Assembly (NCBI RefSeq): GCF_030272615.1
Contig: NC_081408.1
Location: 201,586,341-201,650,340, forward strand
From: Cryptomeria japonica
Taxonomy: Eukaryota > Streptophyta > Pinopsida > Cupressales > Cupressaceae
Direction: 5' to 3'
Length of the DNA stretch: 64,000 nucleotides
Part shown: positions 43,795 to 54,637 of the stretch, piece after piece
How the letters are laid out: each line of letters begins with the position of its first letter
Position numbering within the stretch: position 1 is the stretch's first letter
Position numbers and translations under genes: made by a program
Notes under the pieces: model-generated
Databases searched by the model: none
Told to the model about the DNA's origin: nothing
The model's input: the letters and a program-made list of their open reading frames with translations, nothing else

Positions 43795-46700
43795 ATGGCT
43801 TCTGCATCTCATACCAGTTCTAGTGCATCTGTCGAGTCTGCAAATTTTATTCAACGAAAGTCCAAGTATAAAACCCAATCACAAGTTCCGACTGGTGTGA
43901 TAGTAGAAGAGGGAATCTCTGACTACATAGACTGCAAAATAGAAGACCTAGGGTCTCTAGCTATCCACACCTAATTAGGTTTATTTTGTGTCAAAAATAA
44001 GAAGATCAAACAAGAATTTAATATTTTGGAGAAGAAAAAGCTCCACAATGTTGTCTACTTCCTGGAAGATTTTACAGAGGATCACATAAGGATCATTCTA
44101 AGTAGAGTCCATGGTGATAAGATGTACCTGGAAAGAACACATGACATCACACCGCAGGTAATTCATGCAGTCACTGGATTCTACAACACAAGGGAAGTGC
44201 CAACCCGAAGAATGGTAAGCAAAACTGAAATGGCCAAGCTCACCAGTTCAACGAGTGACTCATGAGGCATGACAGTAAATCCTATCAAGGATGATTCGGT
44301 GAAGTATACGTGTATGGTGATTGGATACTAGACATTCTCAGCTAGCAGGATTAACTTTGTATCTGCTGCAGTGGTAAATGTCGCTTATCGGATGATAAAG
44401 GAGGATGCATCATTTGATTTGTGCACCAGTATGCAGAGACAACTCCTATTGAATCTGAAGGCGATCAAACAGGATAATGCACTTAGGTTCAAGTTTGGAC
44501 AACTACTGGTAGGGTTGTTCTTCTATTTCCAAGGCTACTTCCCAGGAGTAGGAGATGTTCAGTGGTCTAGTGACCAACGGATAACCAAGCAAATCAAGGA
44601 AAGCATTGAAGCACTTGGAACCAGTTACCCTGATATTCTGAACAAGTATTTTGATGAGTTCCAAAGGAAGATGAGCCAAAGAGTGAGGATATCAGGAGAC
44701 ATTGTCAAGAAATATGAAGACAAAATCTGCTTCACCATCCAAGTAGATAAATGCATAATGGAGTTCGTTGAGCCTAGACAGGAAGAAGTGGAGCCAATGG
44801 GCTATGAGGTGATGTAAAACATGCTGGAAGGGTATGCCTCTACCCTTATTGCCTCACCACTTGATCCTAAGGTAAAGAGAACTGACACCTACCTAGAGAG
44901 GATAGCACCAGCTGAGGAACTACTAGCAGTGAAAGAGAAAGAACTGGTAGTGAAGAAGGCAAAGGCAGTTCCTGCAGCATCAGCACCGGTTACTACTGCA
45001 ACTCCAAAAGTGATTAAGCGGTCACTAGCTAAGAAGAAATTGGAAGCTGCACTGGATAAAGTGTTCTAGAGAAAGAGGAAGACAAGGAACACCTCTCCAG
45101 ACTCAGAGGAAACTATGTCTAAGGAAAATCCAAAGAAAACACATCAAGCAAAGAAGAAGACCAAGATTGAACTGACATCTTCTGCACCAGTAAATATAGA
45201 TATCTCCTCCTATAAACCTTTGACACATTGTCAAAGGACAATAAAGAATATTAGGAGAAAAGTGTTAAATGATTTACCTGAGTGTTTTGATGACTTCAAT
45301 GAGGATGAAAAGGAAGTAGTTCAAAAGGAAATAATTCAATATCTGTGTAGTAAAGACCGGTCACCCTCAGAGATTAAGTCTCAGACACCGGATTATTTAT
45401 ATATGTCATTAGATAATAGATGGTGCATTGCCATAGAGAAAGAACAGGAAATTAGAGAGAAGTTTTTTGCACAATACTTTCCTAACCTGTCAAATTCTGA
45501 ATTATATGATGTTATTGATCTAAATAAAGGACTCTTCTTCACTAGAAAAAGAGGACTCTAGCTGTTAGAAGGTAGAGTTGCTGATGTCGAAAAAGACACC
45601 CATCTGTTTATGCAAACCATTGTCCAGACTCACAAAGCACGTCTGGCCAACTGACAAGCAGAAGAAGAACCAGCTATATCCAAACTGAATGAGGTATTTG
45701 ACGATGAAGGCAATCCAGTCGTTGAACCAATCGACACCATTGATGTCGATGCTCTGGATGTTGAGGATGATAATCAGGAAAAACCATCTGAGGCAACAAG
45801 ACAAAAGCAACAGGCTAAACAGGCTGATAAGCAAGCCGAGGACAGATAGGAAGCGGTAAAGGAAGATGCAGAGCAGAGGAAAAAGGATGAAGAAGAGAAT
45901 TAGAAGAAGAAGGAAGAAGAGAAAAAGAAAAAAGATGAAGAGGAGAAAAAGAAGAAGGATGAAGAGGAGAAAGAGAAGCAAGAAGATGAAAAGAAAAAGA
46001 AAGAAGAGGAGGATAAGGAACAGGAGAAAAAGAAGGAAGCAGAGAGGAAGAAGAAGGAAAAAGAAGATAAGGAACAGGAGAAGAAGAAGGAAGTAGAAAA
46101 GAAAAAGGTTGAGGAGGACAAGGAAGCAAAGAAGAGGAGAGAAGCATAGAAGAAGAAAGCGGAAGAGGACAAGGCAGGAGAAGCAGTGAAGAGCACCTAG
46201 ATGGAGACTCCAAAGGCAACCAGGAGTCAAGCCAAACCGGTTGACCTCTCCAGTCCTATAGATCTCCAATCTGCAAGTGAAACAGAGCTAATGTAGAGTA
46301 TCAAGGTAGCTCAAGAGTGCCTTGAAATCATTCGACGGAAGAAGGAGCAGGATGTAATCCAAGCAGCTGTGGATACACTTACCAGTTTGATACCCGGTAC
46401 AAATCTTCTAAACACTGATTCATCACTAGCTAGACTAAAGCTCCTATGCACAGTAGTAGATGATCAGGTGCAGAGCCTTGAAGAGGCAGCAGAGGCTAAT
46501 GTCAAGAAGGAGCATCAAAAGGCTCTTAATATAGCTCTAGTGAAAAAGTTGAATGAGCTCCCGACTGAATTGAAGAAAGACCAAAAGGATATAACGAACA
46601 CTCTAGATAAGGGGAATATGCTATTCAGCAAAATCTATCAACCCCATATGTTCTATGATGATGTGCTAGCTCAGAAGCAAAAACTTGAATAGGACTTGCA

Positions 46701-47051
46701 GTCCTACTTGAGCACATTCAAGCCGCCTTATGATTCCTTCACAACTTATGGGCAAACCGTTCACCGGTTTCATATCTAGTCAGCGAAAATGGAGCAAGAG
46801 ATCAGCACTCAGTCCAGAGATTTGCAGGAGCTTCAACTGGTTCTACTCCCATGATTGCAAATTCTTTAGAAGTGCTATCTGAACCTGGATGCCTTAACTG
46901 TTACACAGGAAATGAGCACAATTGATGCTATGGAAGAACAAACAGAGCAAGAAGTAGCCACCTCCCTACTTGAGTCCTAGTCTCTGTCAATGAAACAATT
47001 CTTGTAGGACTTTAAATCTATTTTTGACAAGTATCATTCCTTGTTGTCATA
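43795..47051 (+). pseudogene. N2 ORF2: ~1,085-codon protein of unknown function
   Basis: From MASASHTSSSASVES at 43795 a single frame runs to TAA at 47049-47051, broken only by in-frame stops: about twelve TAG, three TGA and two TAA. The N-terminal domain (~340 residues) includes IILSRVHGDKMYLE, VNVAYRMIKEDASFDLC, RFKFGQLLVGLFFYFQG, KYFDEFQRKMSQRVRI, YEDKICF and VEPRQEEVEPMGYEV; all recur in N1 and/or N3. Then SLDNRWCIAIEKEQEIREKF (45408-45470), a Lys/Glu-rich block of about 110 residues (45850-46180) and a helical C-terminus (46320-47040). I see no catalytic motif of RT, IN, protease or RNase H and no signal peptide. Its size and presence in three copies argue for a real role, perhaps in RNA packaging, targeting or silencing escape, but that is only inference. 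Confidence 0.75.
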
Positions 47052-47352
47052 AACTTTTATTATTTTTAATATCAAATAAAAACATGGTTGTTTAGCTATA
47101 CTTTGCCATTGTTGGCAAAGGGAGAGAATAATTATATTGAGAGAAGTATTTGGTAATCAAACTTTGATTATATGCTCTGTATATCTCAATGTTTATGCTC
47201 TTTATGCAAAATTGTTATACATTGTATTGTCAAAGGGATAGTGTATATGCTTAGGGGGAGCAATTTTGATAATGGCATGATTTTGTTGTAAAACACTTAG
47301 ATGTCAAAATTTTATTTTCCTAAGTGTTGCCATCAATGCCAAAGGGGGAGAT
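47052..47352 (+). other. N2 3' untranslated region and polypurine tracts
   Basis: Ends in CCATCAATGCCAAAGGGGGAGAT directly before the 3' LTR, the main PPT. Earlier copies GGCAAAGGGAGAGAAT (47114), CAAAGGGATAG (47230) and TTAGGGGGAGCAATTTTG (47251) look like extra, weaker tracts. Confidence 0.8.
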
Positions 47353-48441
47353 TGTTGGCATTTTTGATGTTTAGGTTGTGATTGTCACTGATGGACAAAC
47401 ACTTGCATTGAGATCTTCTTTATATGTATATATGGTAAAGCACAACCGGTATTTGTTCCAACCGGTATGTTGTATTATAGTCTTTAGACTATTGATGTTT
47501 TGCAGAATGTGTTTCCCAGTCTGAAGTGACATGTTGACCTCAAGCAGTATGAGGGATTAAAGCGGCATAACACATTTCTACCAGTCTTCATTTTTGTCAA
47601 ACCGGCATTTTGTATGAACCAATAGTACTTTGTGATGAGTTACCACCCACCGATTGTTTCATGGTGCCAACACTATAGCAATGCTTTTTGTGACGTATTA
47701 CCTAGTATGTCCAGGTTCATTGAACCTAGGAAATTGTAATGTAATCCTATTGGACCGACATGAAATCAGTTTCCTTTATAAGGACATCATGTCTAGGGTT
47801 TTAGGTTATTGTTATTATTGTTGTTGTGATAGTTGATATTGTGGCTAGGGTTTAAGGTAGTTAAAGAGTTGGAGAGATTATGAATGTGTAGAAGACTGAA
47901 GTAATGCAATAGAGCATTAAGAATGAGCCATCAAGGATCTAACCGAGCAGTCTATGCTATTAGCTAGATCAAACACTTGTTGATTACTCACATCTTTAAC
48001 AAGTTTGTAGCCCTTAACCTGGTAGGCCCAAAACCCTCTTGAAAATCCGCTAACAAGGTGGTTCACATCTATGAGTCTAAAATCCTCTAGCAAGGTAGTC
48101 TTTAGTCAGACTTGTCTCCTAACAGAGATTGAGATTCCTAACAGGATTTGTTCTGGTAAAGAATGTTGTAAGATCTTAACCGGTCTAGTTCCTATTCTGC
48201 AGACAGTGACTTGTGAGTTCCATCTCACCGTGGTTTTTCCCATTTGGGTTTCCACGTCAAAATATCTTGTGTTATGGTGTTTGTGCTTCTGTGGGTAAAT
48301 GCATTATTAGCTATTAGGTTTTCATGTTTGTTAACTCGTTTGTATGTTAAACTGTTTTACCGGTTTACTGCTAGTCTTGTAAAGTGTTTTAAAGCAAAGA
48401 TTTTTGGCATACTAATTCACCCCCCCTCTTAGTATTCATCA
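47353..48441 (+). repeat. N2 3' LTR
   Basis: TGTTGGCATTTTTGATG to GTATTCATCA, 1,089 bp, followed by the CCCCT flank. TTTCCTTTATAAGGACATC near 47770 is the TATA region. The CGTGGTTTTTCCCATTTGGG box is at 48230 and the U5 tract at 48418. Confidence 0.92.
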
Positions 48442-48446
48442 CCCCT

Positions 48447-48486
48447 AACGCTACTCTCACCGATGACCAGAAGAGAGAGATACAGG
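48447..48486 (+). pseudogene. Copia-A Gag, middle piece
   Basis: Forty bases stranded between N2 and Copia-C. With the flanking CCCCT they encode NATLTDDQKREIQ, the stretch that in Copia-D reads TPLTPDELRE*Q. The ACAGG at 48482-48486 is the target duplication of Copia-C. Confidence 0.8.
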
Positions 48487-50002
48487 TGATAGTTCTGATA
48501 CTTAATGTAAGTACAAATCAAATAGCCAACAAGATGAGAGGGGGGGGGGTGAATCATACAAACTAAATCATCCATAAAAACATCAAATTCAACCTCGGTA
48601 ACATATATATCAGTCATATAACCAAAAATAGTCAAACATGCAAACTCAAAAGCATATAAACAATATAAACCTCATAACACCAGATTTAACGCGAAAAACC
48701 AAATAGGGAAAAACCACTATGGGATTTCAGACCCACTAAGAAATATACTCTTCTAGAGTATGCTCGGTTAAAAGCAAATCCTGTTAAAGATTACAAATAC
48801 ATTGCTAGATGTGACCCGGTTAAGGGATTTCCCTCAGATCTGTTAGGATCTTCACTTTGTTAGAAGTGACCTTGTTAAAGGATTTCAAACACTCAATAAG
48901 AATGTCACCTTGCTAGAGGATTTTACAAATAAGACTGTTAAGTCCACTCGGTTAAGAGATTTTCTGCTACTTCTCAAAATAACAGTAATAAAGATATGTC
49001 TGCAACTTCACATCTAAAAATGCTAAAGCAGATTCTTATTTTTTCAATACAATCAATTCATAGGACTTATCTTGTCCCTCTGCTAGGCTCTATACTCTGT
49101 TATCAAAACAGGTCTTCAAGCTTCTATGCTCGGTAATCATTATGTAGCATCCTTGTGCATACACTTGCCCACATGCATTGTTTATCAACAGTTTCCTATT
49201 TATAAATAATCTTCTAACCGCTTAATCTCATTGATCACATTTCCCATGATCAATCATAGCCATCAGATCTTCAATCTTGTGTAGGTTCAATGTATTCTTC
49301 GATCTGAAAATGTTTTACCCCGCCTTGGAACTTGTGTTAGGGTAATGCAGTTCAATCTGAGCTGTAGATCTTCCTGCCGATCTTTCTTTACCATAGATTC
49401 TTTAACAATCTTCATACATGGCTTACCAATCATTTAATTCACTCCAGCTCATCAGCTTCTTTCATTAAATATCACATGTAAACATTTAATGCATTCTGTT
49501 ATAGCTCGGTTGTAACTCGGTAAATACTAAACTTCACTCAGTAGACATTCTACCTTCATTAACCGATAGCGATAACCTTAGGGTTTACCGACTAGGTTCC
49601 TTAGGGTTTACTGACTAGGTTCATTGCCTGATAACATAGTATAGTATTAACCTTGACATTTTACAACATATGTATGATGTTAAAACAATCTAAAACATCA
49701 TGATCTCATCATTGTCTGACTCAGTAGTAGTTTCCCATTGAATACCTTATCCCCTTATTCATTATATTCTTTCCTGTGTCTTTTACCAGCTTCTTTATAA
49801 TCTTTATATCATACTTCTCAAGATATGGCAACATCATACTAAATTAGAAAATCAATTTCTTGACATCAATGACAAAATAATAATATCAAGATAATAAAAC
49901 ATCTTTAATCAGTTATGTCCATAATCATCAACAACCTTCTCAATATCATTATTGAAATGCCAACAATCTTTCATTGTCTGTTATAATGCAATATTGCCAA
50001 CA
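48487..50002 (-). repeat. Copia-C 3' LTR
   Basis: TGATAGTTCTGATAC to TTGCCAACA, 1,516 bp. It has a run of ten G before TGAATCAT near 48540, the GGGAAAAACCACTATGGGA box near 48705 and the GTTAAAG/GTTAGGATC ladder at 48765-48960. CTATTTATAAAT near 49197 serves as a TATA region on the minus strand. Confidence 0.93.
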
Positions 50003-50426
50003 ATCTCCCCCTTTGGCATTGATGGCAAAACCTACTGATTTGACCTTTAAAAGATTCAGATTGCTGTGATTCTTAAAATGCTGAAATGCTCTCCCCCATA
50101 CATTAGACTTCTCTTATTTTCTCAATTTTTTTTATTTCAATCTGTAGTCTTCTCTCAGTCTTCTCCCATATATTAGTCTTCTCCCCCTTTGGTAGGTCTT
50201 CTCCCCCTTTGACAACAATTCCAGAAAGAAAAGAACTAAAACATAATTTGTTTCTGTAAGAAGTTATTTCCTACTGTTGTGTATCAACTGAGTCTCAATC
50301 AGAGCATTTGTCTTCAATTCCTATTTCCTGCACACCTTTAGAAAATCTCCTAAAGTGTGTAAATCAGCATCAACTCCTAAAAGGTATTTTGTAGAGTCAT
50401 CGAATTGATGCTTTCACCAAACTTGG
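50003..50426 (-). other. Copia-C polypurine tracts and 3' untranslated region
   Basis: The minus strand next to the LTR reads ATGCCAAAGGGGGAGAT, the main PPT. Four more purine tracts (minus GGGGGAGAG, GGGAGAAG, AAAGGGGGAGAAG twice) lie at 50090-50215. No coding sense. Confidence 0.8.
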
Positions 50427-51977
50427 TCAGTGAATGGAAGATAGGGGTAGGACCCCTAACTTACTTCTGAGATATTCAAAAGTGTCCTTTGGTAGTGGCT
50501 TGGAGAAGATATCTGCTATTTGCTCCTTTGTGCTAACATATTCCAACACCACTTTCTTCTCTTGAGCTTCTTCTCTAAGATAATGATATTTGATAGATAT
50601 GTGCTTTGTCTTAGAGTGCATAACAAGATTCTTTAAAATATTAATGGCACTAGTGTTATCATAGAATATAGTTACTGGCTTGGTAACTTTCTCATTTATA
50701 CCTTCCAACAGTTGTTTGATCCATGCTATATTGGTACAATTTAGTGTTGCAGCAACATATTCAGCTTCTGTTGTTGACTGTGAAAAACATCCTTGTTTCT
50801 TGCTAAGCCAACTCACTAGTCTTTCTCCTAAAAAGAAAACTCCTCCACTTGTGCTTTTCCTGTCATCAATGTTGCCTGCCCAATCAGCATCAGTATAAAC
50901 TTTTAAATCAAACTCATTTCCTTTCTGATACACTAAGCCATAATCTTCAGTTCCTTTTAAGTATCTAAAAATTCTTTTGATAGCCATCATGTGTGTTTCC
51001 TTAGGATCTGCAGAGAATCTTGCAACAATAACTACTACATGTGCTATATCTGGCCTATTGTGAACAACATATTGCAACTTTCCAGTCATAGATCAGTAAA
51101 GTATCTCATCAACAGATACAGATTCATCATTCTTTGATAGTTTACAGTTGGTAGTCATAGAAGTACTTACTGGTTTTGAATCCTCCATTCCAAATTTCTT
51201 CAAGATTTCCTTTGTGTACTTGGATTGAGTAATGAAAATCTCATTTTTCATTTGCAGTATTTGTAAACCTATAAAATACTTTATCTCACCGATTAATGAC
51301 ATCTCAAATTCTTTGCTCATTTCATTTCCAAAGTTCTTGCATAAAGAGTCATTTCCACAAAATATAATATCATCAACAAATATGGCTGAGATCAGTATTC
51401 CATTTTCATCATTCTTCATGTACATGTTGTTGTTCTCACTTGTCCTTATAAAACCAATCTTAATCAAATAAGAGTGCAATATTTCATTCCATGCTCTTGG
51501 TGCTTGTTTCAAACCATATAAAGCTTTGTTCAATTTACATACCTGATCTTTATTATTGTCTTCAACAAATCCTTCAGGTTGTTCAATGAAAACTTCTTCT
51601 TCTAATATACCATTCAAAAATGCAAATTTGACATCCATTTGATATACCTTGAAATTCTTGTAAGCAGCATATGCCAAAAATGTTCTTACTCCTTCAAGTC
51701 TTGCCATAAGTGCATAGGTCTCACCATAATCAATTCCTTCTTCTTGGGCATAACCTTTGCAAACTAGTCTTGCTTTGTTTCGAATGACCTCACCCTTTTC
51801 ATTTAGCTTGTTTTTGAAGATCCACTTTGTACCGATTACATTTTTGTCCTTTGGTCTTGGGACCAGTGTCCATGTGTCATTCTTCTTGATTCGATCAATC
51901 TCTTTCGTCATAGCATTTATCCAATCTTCATTGTTAAATGCCTCTTTCACTATTCTCGGTTCAAATTCATATATCAA
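50427..51977 (-). pseudogene. Copia-C reverse transcriptase and RNase H
   Basis: One frame, broken by a single TGA at 51090-51092 (ILY*SMTGKL; relatives read YRSMIGKL, so CGA to TGA). RT (RVT_2): [43 protein letters not shown] and the active site FVDDIIF. RNase H: TDADWAGNIDDRKSTSG, TEAEYVA and FYDNTSAI carry the expected acids. The C-terminal end LGVLPLSSIH* stops at 50427. These domains copy element RNA into DNA and remove the RNA. Apart from the one stop this half looks functional. Confidence 0.93.
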
Positions 51978-53029
51978 ACATGTATTCTATCTCAGTTTGT
52001 TCCTTGTCATCACTGGATCATCCTTATCTCCTATAATATGACTTGGTGCATGATGTCTTCTAACATACTTGGCTAATACAGGCTCGATAGGCTCTGTATG
52101 ATCTTCTTCATCACTCGGTAACTGGATATTTTCTTCATTTTCTTCAATAGTTTTCTCAGTAGGACTTCTCAGTTGCACATAGACAAATCCTTCATAATCT
52201 TCTGGTTCTTTGGAGTTTCCTTCATCATTTCTTTCTACAAATTCATCAATTTTCACATTTGCACTTTCTACTATTTTGTTAGATGATTTGATCGGACATT
52301 TAAATGCTTTGCTTCTAGAAGAATAACCTAGAAACATTCCTTCTTCACTTTTCTGATCAAACTTGCCATTTCTATCATCTTTATAAACATAGCATCTACT
52401 CCCAAAGATTTTGAAATAGCTTACATTAGGTTTCTTGCCATACCAGATTTCATAAGGTGTCTTCAAAGTACCTTTCTTCAATTGAACTCGGTTCAAGGTG
52501 TAAACAACTGTGCTTATTGCTTCTCTCCAAAATGTTTGTGACACCTTCTTCTCAATCATCAGTGTTCTAGCACAATCCACAATAGATCTATTTCTTCTTT
52601 CAGCTATTCCAATCTGTTGTGGAGTTCTCGGTGCAGAAACTTGTCTTTTAATACCATGATCATTGCAGAATAAGATGAATTCATCAGATGAAAACTCTCC
52701 TCCTCTATTTGATCTGAGACATTTTAGTTGTCTTCCCATTTCATTTTCAACTCTAGCCTTGTACCATTTAAACATTTGAAAAGCTTCTGATTTTTCTTTT
52801 AAAACATTACTGACATCATCCTTGAGTAATCATCCACAAATAATATGAAATATTTATCACCATAATAACTCCGAACTTTCATAGGACCACAAAGATCAGT
52901 GTGCACTAGATCTAAAATTCCTTTAGAAGTGTGAGACTTACGTGTAAAGCTAGATCTTGTCATCTTACCCATCTGGCATCCTTGGCACATAGCATTCTCA
53001 GGTTTTTCAAGACTTGGTAGACCTCTTAC
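51978..53029 (-). pseudogene. Copia-C integrase, frameshifted
   Basis: Frame one (52799-53029) has CQGCQMGKM, HTDLCGP with the first catalytic Asp, and DDYSRMMSVMF. A frameshift near 52790 follows. Frame two (51987-52775) has CLRSNRGGEF, where the second catalytic Asp is Asn, then APRTPQQIGIAERRN with the Glu, and the copia C-terminal signature GSRCYVYKDDRNGKFDQKSEEG. A TAG at 51978-51980 separates it from RT (KLR*NTC). A TGA lies at the pre-integrase border. Confidence 0.9.
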
Positions 53030-53548
53030 TCAATGCTTCTTACTTATCTTGATTAGGTTATCAAAATTAACATGACAAAACCTTTTATGCCATAACCAGG
53101 TATCATCAATCTTTGCATACAAACACTTATTGTGAGTTGAATCAAGGTGAAATGTATTACCTTTTGTTTGTGTCCCGGTAGTAGCTAACTTTCCATTCTT
53201 GTCATGAACTTTGACAATTCCTTTCTGAAATTCTATTTGGTAACCTGTGTTGTTTAGCTGTGCTACACTCAACAAATTGTATTTCAAACCTTCAACCCAA
53301 TAAACATCATTGCATCTTGCATTATCAAGAAGTGTTATAGATCCTTTACCTCTTACCAGACATGGTGCATCATTACCAATTCTAGCATAGCCTCCATCAT
53401 AATCTTCTAACATAACAAACTTGTGTTTATCTCCTTTCATATGATGTGAGCATCCACTATCTATAATCCAAGAATCATTAGTGTTTATGTGAGATATTAG
53501 GGCTTTTTCTTCATACCTTTCTCCATTTGATCCATCCTTGATAGCCAC
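53030..53548 (-). pseudogene. Copia-C protease and pre-integrase domain
   Basis: WIIDSGCSHHMKGDKHKF keeps the retropepsin DSG intact. It continues through KYNLLSVAQLNNTGYQIEF to WLWHKRFCHVNFDNL, the zinc-binding pre-integrase module with its H and C ligands. The frame is open from the Gag knuckle except for one TAG at DDR*KDN (Gln expected), so this part of the polyprotein is close to intact. Confidence 0.9.
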
Positions 53549-54573
53549 ATAAATAACTTCCTCTGTATCAGTCTCATCTATTTTATCATCGTTAGATTCC
53601 TCATCAACTATTAAGCATGTCTTTCTATCTCTTCTTCTGAAGTCTCGGTGTCCTCTGTAATGGTTATCTTTCTATCTGTCATCTCGGTAATCTCTCTTTT
53701 CAGTAAAATCTTTGTCAAGACAGTTAGAAGCCATATGTCCAATCTTATCACAATTGAAACATTTCAAAGGTAGTTTTCCTTTATACTTACCTTTGCCTCT
53801 CGATAACCTTTTGGCCAATAGTGCTTCAAACTCTTTTTGCTTTCTGATTTCTTCACACAGTTTGTCTACTTCTTCCATGTTCTTCCGAAATCTTTCACTT
53901 GCTCCACTGTGATCTCTTTCAGAGTACTTATACTTTCTTTTATTGTAATCATTAGATTCATTAAGATGAAAAGAACTAAATGCAGATTCAACTTTATTTA
54001 CCGATGACCCACTATTATCAAAGTTACTTAACTGAAATGCATGTAGCTTACAAACCTCAATTCATTGATTGCAGAGACTTGAATTGCATAGGCATGTAGA
54101 AGGGTTCTTAACAACTTACTTGTTACATCCTTTTGTTCAATAGTTCCTCCTGCTCCTTTGATTTGATTTACAATCTCCTTTAGTCTTGTACTGTACTAGG
54201 TTATGTTCTCACTTTCATTCATCCTCATATATTCAAGTTGTCCTCTTAAACTATCCATTTTTTCTCTTTGAACATGTTAATCTCCACCATATACTGATAT
54301 GAGCTTAGTCCACATTGCCTTTGCACCAGTACATCCTTCTAGATCATTAAACTCTGAGTCGGTCAATGCAGATGTTATTTCAATCATTGCTTAAATATGT
54401 TCTTGCTTCGCCTTTATCTCTTTCATTGTCAATGGGTAGGTGCTCAGTGTGACAAAATCATTCTCCAGATAGTAGACAACATATTCTCCAATTCCTGATA
54501 AATGCAGCTTCATCCTTTTCTGCCATGTGGAGAAATTTGACTTATTCAACTTCGGTGCATCCCTCTTATACAT
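53549..54573 (-). pseudogene. Copia-C Gag, decayed
   Basis: The ATG at 54571-54573 opens MYKRDAPKLNKSNFSTWQKR, about 50 bp after the PBS. UBN2-type features: WTKLISVYGGD, MDSLRGQLEYMRMNESENI. Stops at EHI*AMI and YGGD*HV are TAA where Gln is expected. A frameshift near 54050 separates this from the C-terminal part, which has CFNCDKIGHMASNC (53740-53785), an intact CX2CX4HX4C knuckle, and a Lys-rich stretch ahead of it. Confidence 0.87.
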
Positions 54574-54623
54574 CTTTGGATCTTTAACTCAAGTGCCTTT
54601 AAACTTTCCTTTCAGAGTCCAAG

Positions 54624-54637
54624 GCTCTGATACCAAT
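54624..54637 (-). other. Copia-C primer binding site
   Basis: Minus-strand ATTGGTATCAGAGC next to the 5' LTR, identical to the other Met-type primer sites in the window. Confidence 0.92.

Larger units (their letters stand above)
40913..48441 (+). mobile_element. N2: non-autonomous two-ORF LTR element
   Basis: The best-preserved member of the N family, 7.53 kb. It has LTRs 40913-42015 and 47353-48441, PBS, ORF1 (42066-43343), ORF2 (43795-47051) and PPT (47339-47352). Flanks GCCCT and CCCCT are an imperfect target duplication inside Copia-A gag. The whole interior is accounted for by the two ORFs and short untranslated parts, so there is no room for pol. Both ORFs keep one frame throughout and are broken only by stop codons, which points to point mutation rather than rearrangement and suggests the element moved with both ORFs intact. 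Confidence 0.88.

Noticed and set aside
45565-46269. 234-codon Leu/Phe-rich minus-strand ORF resembling a membrane protein
   Set aside because: It is the complement of the Lys/Glu-rich GAA/AAG tract of N2 ORF2; such tracts read as Leu/Phe/Ser on the other strand without selection.
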